Source: JACVRN01 sp036389255 (GTDB taxonomy: Bacteria; Acidobacteriota; Blastocatellia; Pyrinomonadales; Pyrinomonadaceae). From it: a stretch of 30,090 bases of DNA. The notes under the pieces were generated by a model that ran no database searches, had not been told where the DNA came from, and saw nothing but the letters and a program-made list of their open reading frames with translations. Below are positions 15,561 through 22,295 of this stretch, one piece after another. Numbering within the stretch: position 1 is the stretch's first letter; the number at the start of each line of letters is the position of its first letter. Where the stretch lies: assembly GCA_036389255.1 (NCBI GenBank), contig DASVQI010000045.1, forward strand, positions 1 to 30,090, written 5' to 3'. A program made the translations under genes and the position numbers.

Positions 15561-16061
15561 CTATTGCGGCGGATTTTTCAGCAAGCTCTCAAGCCTCTTA
15601 ATATCCGAATCCTTCACTTCCAACCCCTCCGAGTCCTGTTCCGCAGAGGCTGCCGGCATGGTCTTCATTAGCCCTTGCATGGCGTTCGGCGGCGGGAGGC
15701 CTACGAAGGCGCGCACGAGCGTCAGGATGTCATTCTTCCAAGCTTCGGCTGAAGGGTTGTTACTCTTGACAAAATCTTCAGAGATAATCTGCGAGATGTC
15801 GGAGGCGAGTTGCTTTTTGGCAGCCTTTTTCAATTCGGGGGTGGATTTATCAGCGTCGCGGTAGCCGCGCAAGGAATTGCCTGTACGGCGAAAGCCGCCT
15901 GACCATTTCGCCTTAGTGGCCTCGTCTATATTGAGACGAGACACCGCCGAAGGGCCGAGATCGGAGACGGTGATAAGCTTATCAATGGCTCCGCAGGCTA
16001 CGCTGAATAGAGCTATCAAGAGGAGGGTCGCTACGATACGGTTTGGCGTAAATATCTTCAC
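15561..16061 (-). CDS. Putative lipoprotein in the lysis region
   Basis: A 166-residue protein with a basic start, a hydrophobic stretch (VATLLLIALFSVACG) and a Cys at the expected lipobox position, although the -3 residue is Ser rather than Leu. The remainder is helical and charged, with LKKAAKKQLASDISQII and a C-terminal SDIKRLESLLKN segment. It follows the holin-like gene by 12 bp. Lipoproteins next to holins are often outer spanins that disrupt the outer membrane, but this one is longer than most, so the spanin idea is tentative. Confidence 0.6.
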   Translation of the reverse strand: MKIFTPNRIVATLLLIALFSVACGAIDKLITVSDLGPSAVSRLNIDEATKAKWSGGFRRTGNSLRGYRDADKSTPELKKAAKKQLASDISQIISEDFVKSNNPSAEAWKNDILTLVRAFVGLPPPNAMQGLMKTMPAASAEQDSEGLEVKDSDIKRLESLLKNPPQ

Positions 16062-16073
16062 TTCGATTCTCCT

Positions 16074-16508
16074 TTACGACTTAGAAGTAGGGTTTGCGCC
16101 TGCCCCTGCGGGCGGGTTGTTCGTGCTGGTCACGGCCTCCGGAAGAGAGCGCGTAAAGCCGAAGACGCCTGCCGCGCTGGTTGTTACAAGTGTAAATCCG
16201 GCGAAGAAAGAGAAAGCCGAGACACGGGAGAGAGTGTTGGTAGACCAGCCCCAGAAGATAACTCCGAGTGCACTTAAGATGACGACCACAAGGGGTCCGC
16301 GCCTGTCAGGGAGTCCGGCCCATTTAATAATCTGGGTGAAAGCCACTACCGGGATGGTGACGGTGGCGATGGCGGTAGCATCCATGCCGGTGCCCGTGCC
16401 GCCATTGGCCGAGATAGTTTGCGCCGTCGCGCCTGTGGCGAGCATGACGAGCTGCATATAGATGATGCACAGGGCGAGAAGAAGGAGCGCTTTTAATCTG
16501 TTACCCAT
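16074..16508 (-). CDS. Holin-like membrane protein
   Basis: A 144-residue protein with an N-terminal signal-like helix (LLLLALCIIYMQLVML ending near ATAQ) and further hydrophobic helices at about 45-62 (TAIATVTIPVVAFTQII), 72-90 (PLVVVILSALGVIFWGW) and 97-117. The C-terminus is a short Pro/Asn/Lys tail. Two to three hydrophobic helices, small size and position as the first gene of the late operon fit a holin, which opens the inner membrane at lysis. No endolysin is recognised nearby. An AGGAGG ribosome site precedes the ATG. A proposed late promoter lies directly upstream at 16538-16593. Confidence 0.6.
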   Translation of the reverse strand: MGNRLKALLLLALCIIYMQLVMLATGATAQTISANGGTGTGMDATAIATVTIPVVAFTQIIKWAGLPDRRGPLVVVILSALGVIFWGWSTNTLSRVSAFSFFAGFTLVTTSAAGVFGFTRSLPEAVTSTNNPPAGAGANPTSKS

Positions 16509-16537
16509 TCAAGGCCTCCTATTATTCATAGAGGCGC

Positions 16538-16593
16538 ATTATGGACGCGCGAGTGTGCGCCAGATGTGTGTAACGTAGCGCGTAACGTATTAG
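16538..16593 (-). promoter_or_regulatory. Proposed late promoter with tandem octamer element (copy 2)
   Basis: The 25-bp element at 16569-16593 is identical to 8453-8477 and carries two TACGTTAC octamers on the minus strand with a GCGC spacer. A CATAAT hexamer (16543-16538) lies exactly 25 nt downstream, as the TATTAT does in copy 1. The -35 position reads CATCTG, so an activator is probably needed. It would drive the holin-to-protease operon. Confidence 0.55.
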
Positions 16594-16598
16594 GGGGA

Positions 16599-16943
16599 TT
16601 AATAAGGCAACTGTCTCAGGTAGCGGCGCGTGCGTGTCCCCTGCTTAAAGGCGCAGATCCTGCATAGCTTGGCGCGCTCTCCTTTGCGGGGGCCGCGCCT
16701 GATTGCCTTGTCGCGCTCTCCGCCGCAGCCCAGGCATTTACCCTCCTCATCCCATCTGGCACGTTTAGCGGCCATTCGCTCTCTACGGCCTTTATTAGCC
16801 TCTGAGACATGCTCACTGCATTCTGTTGCTGTATCACCAGGCTTACCAAGGGGAGTTCCGCACTTGTCGCAGAGCCGCTTTTTCCGTCTGGTCACACGAA
16901 GATTAGGCATCTTTAGCGAGTCCTTGGTGTTAAGAGTTTGCAT
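16599..16943 (-). CDS. Small zinc-ribbon protein
   Basis: A protein of up to 114 residues with three Cys pairs: LCDKCG near the start, CLGCGG in the middle and LCRICAF near the end, plus ECSEH, set in very basic sequence. Such pairs suggest two zinc-binding knuckles and nucleic acid or ribosome contact. A start at an internal Met (MPNLRV, about 16910) with AAGGA upstream is as likely as the ATG at 16943. It ends just before the late promoter element and is the last gene of the middle region. Function unknown. Confidence 0.65.
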   Translation of the reverse strand: MQTLNTKDSLKMPNLRVTRRKKRLCDKCGTPLGKPGDTATECSEHVSEANKGRRERMAAKRARWDEEGKCLGCGGERDKAIRRGPRKGERAKLCRICAFKQGTRTRRYLRQLPY

Positions 16944-17283
16944 CGCTCACTGTGATAGGTAGTTCATCGTTTGGAGTAAGCTCAATGCGCTGCGGCTCTT
17001 CGAAGGTAAGCACAACTGGTTGAATAGCTTCTCCCCGAGTCCAGAGCCACACGTAGACATCGCCGGTTTCAGCGACGCGAGCGCGCTCTTCATCTGTTAA
17101 TCTCCAGCGCGTAAGGATAATGCCATGTTGCTCGTACCAGAGGCCGATTAGAGGCAAGAGGCTCGCCTGCTCGGACGGAAGCACTCGCAGGGAGGGCATG
17201 GTCATGTACTGGGCCTGTCCTTCTGCTACTTTGATTTCGTTATGTTCTTCGCCGGGTATGACAGGCGATTCCGGTTCTGCCAT
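16930..17283 (-). CDS. Hypothetical protein, 117 residues
   Basis: I start this gene at the ATG at 17283, which has AAGGAG 7 nt upstream, rather than at 17310. It begins with an acidic segment and continues with SLLPLIGLWYEQHGIILTRWRLTDEE in pieces, then VYVWLWTRGEAIQPVVLTFEEPQRIEL, a strand-rich region. No Cys or membrane segment. It overlaps neighbours slightly on both sides, consistent with the compact middle operon. I do not recognise a family. Confidence 0.65.
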   Translation of the reverse strand: MAEPESPVIPGEEHNEIKVAEGQAQYMTMPSLRVLPSEQASLLPLIGLWYEQHGIILTRWRLTDEERARVAETGDVYVWLWTRGEAIQPVVLTFEEPQRIELTPNDELPITVSDANS

Positions 17284-17284
17284 T

Positions 17285-17629
17285 TCAGGACTCCTTATTG
17301 AAAACTTCACGCTCTATTCGGTCTGCTATCTCGGGAAAAGTTAAAGGTGAATCATTCAGTTGCTGCTGAATAAATCTGCATTGCACCGGTGTAAGGTCTA
17401 AAGCGAGAAGGTAATTGCGGTCACTGCGTTGCCCGTTATAGTCGAAGAACAAATCGTGCATGAGAGCACAGGCGCAATAACCATTATCGGCATCAGACTC
17501 TACGACCGGGCGGCCGCGCTCATCCGAGCGAATCGTGCCCTTCTTATAACGACCCGAGCGTAGCTCCTTTAGAAACAAGCCTCGATTTCTATCTATTTCT
17601 TCAACGGAGAGCTTCTGTGTTTGCGCCAT
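17285..17629 (-). CDS. Hypothetical protein, 114 residues
   Basis: The protein starts MAQTQKLSVEEIDRNRGLFL and has a KELRSGRYKKGTIRSDERG segment, a CACALMHDLFFDY segment and a C-terminal LTPVQCRFIQQQLNDS helix followed by FPEIADRIERE. This layout resembles small phage proteins of unknown function that are seen near replication genes. The stop lies 2 bp from the next start, and its 3' end carries the ribosome site of the next gene. Function not assigned. Confidence 0.65.
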   Translation of the reverse strand: MAQTQKLSVEEIDRNRGLFLKELRSGRYKKGTIRSDERGRPVVESDADNGYCACALMHDLFFDYNGQRSDRNYLLALDLTPVQCRFIQQQLNDSPLTFPEIADRIEREVFNKES

Positions 17630-17639
17630 CGCTTATACC

Positions 17640-17825
17640 TCACATGAAAAACTTAATGATGCGCCAAAGGCCGTAGGCCACGCCGACTACGAATGCACCG
17701 GCACCGAAGGCCCAGCGAGCCATCAAGCTACAGGCCGGGCAGAGCAGGCGACCTTCGAAGATGCTTATGACTTCCCTGCATTTCGGATTTCTGCATGTAT
17801 TAGGCACGATGTTGACCTCCACCAT
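17640..17825 (-). CDS. Small zinc-finger membrane protein
   Basis: From the ATG at 17825 (GAGGAG 4-5 nt upstream) the product is 61 residues: a Cys pair (CRNPKC), a second pair (LLCPAC) and a C-terminal transmembrane segment (FGAGAFVVGVAYGLWRII). The two pairs could form one zinc ribbon facing the cytoplasm. The longer frame from 17906 runs into the upstream gene and lacks a ribosome site. The role is unknown. Confidence 0.6.
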   Translation of the reverse strand: MVEVNIVPNTCRNPKCREVISIFEGRLLCPACSLMARWAFGAGAFVVGVAYGLWRIIKFFM

Positions 17826-18054
17826 CATTCTCCTCTTCAGCGTTAAGCTGGTATGTAAGCGAAACCATTGAACCATCGTCGTCGATCGTAATCTGTACCC
17901 GAGCACGGCTGACTATTTCGAGTTGCTTGCCCGGAGCGAAGCGTTCTAAGAAAGCTTGTGCCTCACGCTCTATCCGACCGATGGCTCCCGATACGATGTT
18001 GCGGGCGTGCTCCCGCTTTTCGACGGCCCGTCGCAGGTCTTCATGGGACTGCAT
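17800..18054 (-). CDS. Hypothetical protein, 84 residues
   Basis: An N-terminal charged helix (SHEDLRRAVEKREHARNIV) is followed by a second helix and a C-terminal beta hairpin (LEIVSRARVQITIDDDGSMVSLTYQL). It overlaps the next gene by 26 bp. The coding strand matches all neighbours. No family is recognised; the arrangement suggests a small two-layer protein. Confidence 0.55.
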   Translation of the reverse strand: MQSHEDLRRAVEKREHARNIVSGAIGRIEREAQAFLERFAPGKQLEIVSRARVQITIDDDGSMVSLTYQLNAEEENDGGGQHRA

Positions 18055-18218
18055 CTATTCGAGCCTCCTTTTCATTATTGCTTTCACATCTGCGCGACAC
18101 ATTGCCGCCACGCTGTGCGGTGTAGTGTGTTGAGTAAAGAAGAGTTGGATCGGTTTCGGTGACATACGCGTAGACTTCTTAAAAACTGAAAAACGTGAAA
18201 GCACGTGTAAAGCTCTTA

Positions 18219-18236
18219 ACTCAAAATATTTTGGGT
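18219..18236. repeat. Palindrome copy 3 of 4
   Basis: ACTCAAAATATTTTGGGT, one mismatch pair from perfect symmetry, beginning 4 nt after the stop of the gene at 18241-18552. It lies in the 186-bp gap before the next gene (18055-18240), which otherwise shows no gene. Confidence 0.88.
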
Positions 18237-18240
18237 CTAA

Positions 18241-18552
18241 TCATTTGACCGCTGTTATATTCTGGCCATCGGCAGCTTCCCAGCTTCTACACGCCGGCGA
18301 GCGCACGAGAATGTCTGAGCCCGGGCCTCCGGTCCAGAGATGCCGTATCAGGCCGCACTTGTGATAAGTCCTCGAGTAACGGATTTGGCAATGATGCTTG
18401 CATGTTCCGCACGTCTCTCCCTCGGGGCCGGTGCCGGGCTGCGCAGCGTAGCCGTTGGGTCTTGTAGGCTTACGCTTTTTCTTTCCTGAAGCCTCGAGCT
18501 GGGGGGTAGGCTCTTGGGTTAGGGGTTCGCCGAAGAGATGGGCCTGATTCAT
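18241..18552 (-). CDS. Cys/His-rich phage protein
   Basis: A 103-residue protein with a Cys-Gly-x-Cys-x-His-His-Cys cluster (CGTCKHHCQIRYSRTYHKCGL, ends about residue 70) and a late Cys (SPACRSW). This cluster is common in small phage proteins of the replication and modification region and probably binds zinc or an Fe-S centre. The N-terminus is Lys/Pro-rich and likely disordered. The start overlaps the previous stop by 4 bp (ATGA). A palindrome follows the stop. Function unknown. Confidence 0.7.
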   Translation of the reverse strand: MNQAHLFGEPLTQEPTPQLEASGKKKRKPTRPNGYAAQPGTGPEGETCGTCKHHCQIRYSRTYHKCGLIRHLWTGGPGSDILVRSPACRSWEAADGQNITAVK

Positions 18553-18752
18553 TCTTGTCTACCCTTGCCGATTAATTTCTCTTCAACGATCTGGCCATCT
18601 ACTACTTGGGGCTTCGCGATGAAAATCAGCCCCTCCAGCAGCAGTGCCTTGAGCCGGGCTGTTTCCGACGGATGGGTCACAAGCACCAATTCACCCGCCG
18701 ATGCGTCAGGATCAGAGCGAATCACCAGCGTACCTTTGTAGACAGCGCTCAT
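18549..18752 (-). CDS. Hypothetical protein, 67 residues
   Basis: A small protein starting MSAVYKGTLVIRSDPDASAG with a strand, a central helix (PSETARLKALLLEG) and a short C-terminal strand-helix. It overlaps the upstream gene by 41 bp and the downstream gene by 4 bp. No family recognised. Confidence 0.6.
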   Translation of the reverse strand: MSAVYKGTLVIRSDPDASAGELVLVTHPSETARLKALLLEGLIFIAKPQVVDGQIVEEKLIGKGRQE

Positions 18753-19098
18753 CTGCGCGCCTGCCGGAGCTGCGCCGCCGAAGGTCTTTCACGGGCACGA
18801 ATTCATTGTGCGTGGTGTAGACCCATTCGGACTTAATCTCGCCGTTCTTGTTCTCAACGTGGCAGAGCACGGAAATCGCAGAGAAGTCGCTATGAAAAGC
18901 GGTTCCGATTTCCTTTACGGTCACAACGCGCGAGCGCCCATTGATGGGAACGATTTTGTATTGCTTACCGACCTTAATCCCCTTCTCTCTGGCGATGATG
19001 CGGGCAAGTTGCCCTGCCAAGCGCCTCTGTCTGCGACGAGAGCTTTCTTCCTGTTTCTCCGCGGCTTTTATGGCTCTAACAAAATCGCGTTTATTCAT
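18712..19098 (-). CDS. Hypothetical basic protein downstream of replication initiator
   Basis: A 128-residue protein whose start overlaps the replication gene stop (ATGA). The first 35 residues form a very basic helix (AAEKQEESSRRRQRRLAGQL), followed by a beta-rich part (GKQYKIVPINGRSRVVTVKEIG, then VYTTHNEFVPVKDL) and a basic tail. Its place directly after the initiator is where helicase loaders or their partners occur, but it has no Walker motif, so it is not a classical loader. I leave the function open. Confidence 0.6.
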   Translation of the reverse strand: MNKRDFVRAIKAAEKQEESSRRRQRRLAGQLARIIAREKGIKVGKQYKIVPINGRSRVVTVKEIGTAFHSDFSAISVLCHVENKNGEIKSEWVYTTHNEFVPVKDLRRRSSGRRADERCLQRYAGDSL

Positions 19099-20159
19099 CG
19101 GCTAACCTCCATGGCCCTTTCATTCTCGCTGCGCAGGGCTTCAACTCTGGCGGCGAGTCGCGCGAGTTCGTTCCCTGACAACCGTGTGTCTGCGATTAAG
19201 GTTCTGATGCCCTCTTCCGGGTGCAGTTCGGCATAGGCCAGAATGCCGCGAGCGAGTTCATCAATCTTGCCATCCGATTTCACCCGCTCCTGCTCTTCGA
19301 CTTGACGCTGTTGCGTCCACGTGAGCTTCCGGGCGGCCTCGCTAAAGAGCGGATCGTAGAGTCCTGCGCGCGCATCGCTGCACATGGCATAGCCGCCGGG
19401 ATTATTCACGCCGGGAATGAGCGGGGCTAGTTGACGCCTCAGGTCGTCGCAGAATTCGGACTCATGAGGCTTCGCACACACACACGTTTTGCTCTCGCCG
19501 GAAGAGAGAGAAGACTCAAGAGACTGTGTGTGTGTGTTCTTTGGAATCTGTTCTTGAGTCTTAGAATCCTTAATCATGCTGCCAACTTGGCCTGATGTAG
19601 ATTCAGCCAAGTTGGCCCCCTCCATGCTGCCAGACTGGCTCATTGCATCCTGCCAGATTGGCATTATCGGACGTGCCAACTTGGACGGATGCAATGAGCC
19701 AGTCTGGCACAATGTACTGTTAGCAGTGTGGGGCTCTTCGGTGAGTCCCAGAAGCTCCCCGGCGTACCGTTCCAGGTCGGATACGAGGCGGTTTACCCGG
19801 TCGTAATCGATGGTGTACCACTTGCGGCGGTCGCGGCCGCCCGGGGTGGCGGAGATGACGAGTTTGAGTCTCTCCAGTTCTTGGAAGATGCGCTGCACGG
19901 TATGCTCGCTCCAGAATGGGAAATGCTCGGCCTGCCATTCCCCATAGGTGTCATCTATCCATTTACGACCGTCTGAGTGAACCTTCTTCTGGCCTCTGAG
20001 GCGGTAGTGCAGCTGCTGAAGCGCTATGGCCTCGTTAAGGCCCTGAGCCGACTCTTTCTTTGAGGCAAGTCTCTTGAGCTCGCCGATGGCAACGGCAAGA
20101 GACGGCAGTACTTGGAGCGGGCTTTCGTTGATGAGTAAAGCCGAGGTGTTAGCGTTCAA
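19095..20159 (-). CDS. Replication initiator with winged-helix domain (O-like)
   Basis: A 354-residue protein. Residues about 15-150 are a winged-helix domain with a conserved pattern: LNEAIALQQLHYRLRG, WIDDTYGEWQ, FPFWSEHTVQRIFQELERLKLV and RRKWYTIDYDRV. This pattern is typical of phage and plasmid replication initiation proteins. The middle (150-235) is Ser/Thr-rich linker and its DNA holds six iterons. The C-terminal third is helical, ending LARLAARVEALRSE. By analogy with lambda O, the N-terminus would bind the iterons and the C-terminus recruit host helicase. The next gene overlaps the stop. A simple transcription factor is the main alternative. Confidence 0.75.
   Translation of the reverse strand: MNANTSALLINESPLQVLPSLAVAIGELKRLASKKESAQGLNEAIALQQLHYRLRGQKKVHSDGRKWIDDTYGEWQAEHFPFWSEHTVQRIFQELERLKLVISATPGGRDRRKWYTIDYDRVNRLVSDLERYAGELLGLTEEPHTANSTLCQTGSLHPSKLARPIMPIWQDAMSQSGSMEGANLAESTSGQVGSMIKDSKTQEQIPKNTHTQSLESSLSSGESKTCVCAKPHESEFCDDLRRQLAPLIPGVNNPGGYAMCSDARAGLYDPLFSEAARKLTWTQQRQVEEQERVKSDGKIDELARGILAYAELHPEEGIRTLIADTRLSGNELARLAARVEALRSENERAMEVSR
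19475..19537. repeat. CA/TG dinucleotide runs in inverted orientation
   Basis: CACACACACAC at 19475-19485 and TGTGTGTGTGTGT at 19525-19537 can pair as arms of a hairpin with a roughly 40-nt loop. They lie in the linker-coding part of the initiator gene beside the iterons and may help unwinding or simply be simple-sequence expansion. Confidence 0.6.
19581..19709. other. Proposed replication origin: six iterons inside initiator gene
   Basis: Six copies of a palindromic 11-mer, consensus GCCARNYTGGC, begin at 19581, 19606, 19629, 19652, 19675 and 19698. The last five are spaced exactly 23 bp apart. A perfect 23-bp inverted repeat (19628-19650 with 19687-19709) encloses iterons 4 and 5. A more AT-rich stretch with simple repeats lies just to the left (19540-19577). 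Lambda and relatives carry their origin iterons within the O gene in the same manner. I infer binding by the protein encoded here. Confidence 0.8.
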
Positions 20160-20374
20160 CTACTTCTCCGTGTCTCAATGTGAAGATCTTTAGTCGGGCC
20201 GTACCGCTCGAAATGAATCTCTCCGCACCAGCATGTGCCGGCATGGCGGCCACCTTCGAATATACGGACGTGAAATCCGAGCCTCTGGCAGTTCTCCCAG
20301 TCGCGCAGGAGCGCACCGGACGGAACCGGCGCGGGCCGCCCTGTTATGGGCTCAGGTTGTTTTGATTTACCCAT
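20156..20374 (-). CDS. Hypothetical protein with Cys-x-Cys motif
   Basis: I start at the ATG at 20374 (GAGGGG 3-4 nt upstream), giving 72 residues. A longer start at 20416 lies inside a palindrome. The protein has an SGALLRDWENCQRLGFHVRIFEGG segment and a TCWCGEIHFERYG segment; the Cys and His could bind metal. Its stop overlaps the replication initiator start (20156-20159). Function unknown. Confidence 0.55.
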   Translation of the reverse strand: MGKSKQPEPITGRPAPVPSGALLRDWENCQRLGFHVRIFEGGRHAGTCWCGEIHFERYGPTKDLHIETRRSS

Positions 20375-20402
20375 GTACCCCTCTTCCGTTATCGGACACG
20401 CT

Positions 20403-20834
20403 CTAACCCAAAACATTTTGAGACGTATCAGGCCTCAGATCTCTAAAGAGAAGGCCCGTCCCCTTCTCGTCATGCACGCCCAGCTTCACCATCTTCGTCG
20501 GCCTCTTCAGGCAGTAGTCATCGACTAGATAGGATTCGCCGTCGTATTCGTCGCGCCTGCGCTTGGTGTATTTATCCACGCGGGCTGTGAATTCCACGCG
20601 ATCGCCGGGCTTCAATTCCAGCTCCTCAAACTGCTTGCCCATCTTGAACCAGAGATGATCTGTCAAAAGATTACCGCGCGAATCGGTAACGTCTACCAGT
20701 ACAAGTGTGACCACCTCTTTCGAGCAGCGCCGGCCGTTGATGCGAAAACGAACTACTGCCGATCCGAACCGGGAGAAGGTCCCGCGGAAGCGGCTGCGCA
20801 GGCCTGCGATTTTCTTCAACTCTTCGCGCATCAC
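20403..20834 (-). CDS. OB-fold-like protein, putative ssDNA-binding
   Basis: A 143-residue, strand-rich protein with a pattern of an OB fold: RFRGTFSRFG, then EVVTLVLVDVTDSRGNLLTDHLWF, LKPGDRVEFTARVDKY, and a final basic strand region (YCLKRPTKMVKL). The LKPGDRVEFTARV segment is close to the central strands of single-stranded DNA-binding and related OB proteins. It sits between a nuclease-like gene and the initiator, so a DNA-replication role is likely. Palindrome copy 4 covers its last codons. Confidence 0.6.
   Translation of the reverse strand: MMREELKKIAGLRSRFRGTFSRFGSAVVRFRINGRRCSKEVVTLVLVDVTDSRGNLLTDHLWFKMGKQFEELELKPGDRVEFTARVDKYTKRRRDEYDGESYLVDDYCLKRPTKMVKLGVHDEKGTGLLFRDLRPDTSQNVLG
20406..20423. 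repeat. Palindrome copy 4 of 4
   Basis: ACCCAAAACATTTTGAGA, one mismatch at the outer arm and one G-T type mismatch inside. It encodes the last residues of the OB-fold-like protein and ends 1-3 nt before its stop codon. Confidence 0.85.
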
Positions 20835-20855
20835 GAGATCATGAAATTATGGCCA

Positions 20856-21701
20856 TCAGTGTGGCGTTAATTCCAATCTGTTAAGTCCCAGCGCTACGCC
20901 TTCCAGTTTCTTTAAGTCCTCACGTAAAGGATGATTTTCTGAAAGCTTCACCCGGCTAAACGCGAGCGCTTCTTCAGTCGTACGCTCGCCTCGAACAACA
21001 CGCAGAATTGCGCGTGTCACATCCGCGTATCGTGCGACTGTTTCACGCTTGGCAGATTCTGCTCGTTGTGCCATCTGCTCTTCCCTGGCAGTTGCATAGC
21101 GCTCGGAATTATCGCGGCGCATCGCCAGCGCGAGGACAGAAAGAAGTTGTTGCTCAATCTGTACGGGAAACATTTCACCCTTGCGGGTTAGCCGGACATC
21201 ACGGCCAACAGATTCAAGGATGAACCATCGCGGCGGAAGCTCGGACGGCTTCAAAAGAGCGTGGGGCAACGCAAGAAAGCAGAGATTCGCCGGCGGCAGC
21301 TCTTCAGTGAATTTCTTATCCCTGAAGTAATCCGCGCGCGACTGTTTGACTTCACAGAGAGCTGTTAGAGGCGTGGGCAAGGCGTCCATCGTGGCTTTCC
21401 AAGGCTGATAGATACTCTGCTCCCACTCCTGATATAAAGCGATATTTCGGGCGCGCTCCTCTTCACTTTGATGTAGCTGGTAATGACCAGCCGGCCATGA
21501 AAACTTGGGTTTGCGCTCGACCAATTTGAGACGGATAGCTTCAGTCTCAGTCGGCACACATACGCCAGCAACGTCGGCCTGCCAGCCCTGTCGCAGCAGG
21601 ACTTCTGTTTCGATAGGCTTAAAGCCCCGCTCGCGCAGCCATGAAATCACAGCGCGCGTTATGTCGTGCGTCCGTTCTGTTTTATTCCGGTCAAGAAGCA
21701 T
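20856..21701 (-). CDS. MmcB-like PD-(D/E)XK nuclease
   Basis: A 281-residue protein. The N-terminal half carries acidic catalytic candidates Asp43 (QADVAGV) and Glu117-x-Lys119 (CEVKQSRADYFRDKKF), followed by LCFLALPHALLKPSELPPRWFI in pieces. This EVK-SRADY-D-KW-type string is the signature of the MmcB family of putative repair nucleases. The C-terminal 130 residues are helical and charged, with TREEQMAQRAESAKRETVARY-like composition, and are not part of the family core. A role in processing replication or recombination intermediates is inferred. It lies between the OB-fold-like gene and the second proteasome-like gene. Confidence 0.75.
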   Translation of the reverse strand: MLLDRNKTERTHDITRAVISWLRERGFKPIETEVLLRQGWQADVAGVCVPTETEAIRLKLVERKPKFSWPAGHYQLHQSEEERARNIALYQEWEQSIYQPWKATMDALPTPLTALCEVKQSRADYFRDKKFTEELPPANLCFLALPHALLKPSELPPRWFILESVGRDVRLTRKGEMFPVQIEQQLLSVLALAMRRDNSERYATAREEQMAQRAESAKRETVARYADVTRAILRVVRGERTTEEALAFSRVKLSENHPLREDLKKLEGVALGLNRLELTPH

Positions 21702-21752
21702 TAAACCTTGTCCTTATTCTCTCGCCTCTCTCTTTTGATAACCCTCATAAGC

Positions 21753-22295
21753 TCACCTAATGGACTCGAAGTAGAAGGGCTCCCTGACCGTTGAGCCTAG
21801 AAACTGAGCAGCCTTGAGCGCCCGCTCTATCCTCACCTTCGGCGCGAAGTCAGCGCGGTCATAGAGCACTGCCAGCGCGTGAGCCCTTCCCCCGCCGATG
21901 GCTACATAGCCGGCTTCAGCCTCGTGGATGGTGAAGTCCGAGTTGAGCAGGAAGAGGCGGCCGCCTCTGACGCCGACGAGCGCGCAGCCATTCATAGACT
22001 CTCGGCCTTGTTCGTTGGTCGCGTGACCGGCAGAGCGGGCGGCGCTCCTCACGGCCTCCGTGAACTTCGTGGCCATGAATTCGAAGATGCAACCCTCTTC
22101 AGGCTCCGGCAGCGCGGCTGTGAACCGCATGATCTGCCTGAAGCGGCACGGGCCCACTGCGCCGATAAGATAGGGGCCTCGTATGAAGACCTTCCGACCA
22201 TCCACAGGCAGCAGCTCCGAGCCCGAAGCCACGAGGCTGTCGCCTCCCATCCAGATGCGCTTATGCTCATCAACTACTGCGGCTACGCAACTCAC
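21753..22295 (-). CDS. Second proteasome-like Ntn hydrolase paralogue (Cys nucleophile candidate)
   Basis: A 180-residue paralogue of the hydrolase at 8474-9019; both share MGGDS/IGGDS, NGCALVGVRGG versus GNMLVGVRGN, and a C-terminal STVREPFYFES versus DSVRGPFTLES. After alignment the position of Thr1 is occupied by Cys3 (start MSC), with Asp19 and Lys35 at the proper distances. Removal of Met and Ser would be required to expose Cys as N-terminal nucleophile. The GSG turn of the other copy is GGG here. It overlaps the winged-helix gene by 4 bp (ATGA) in the early region. It may be active, an inactive partner forming mixed rings, or a regulator; this is open. Confidence 0.8.
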   Translation of the reverse strand: MSCVAAVVDEHKRIWMGGDSLVASGSELLPVDGRKVFIRGPYLIGAVGPCRFRQIMRFTAALPEPEEGCIFEFMATKFTEAVRSAARSAGHATNEQGRESMNGCALVGVRGGRLFLLNSDFTIHEAEAGYVAIGGGRAHALAVLYDRADFAPKVRIERALKAAQFLGSTVREPFYFESIR

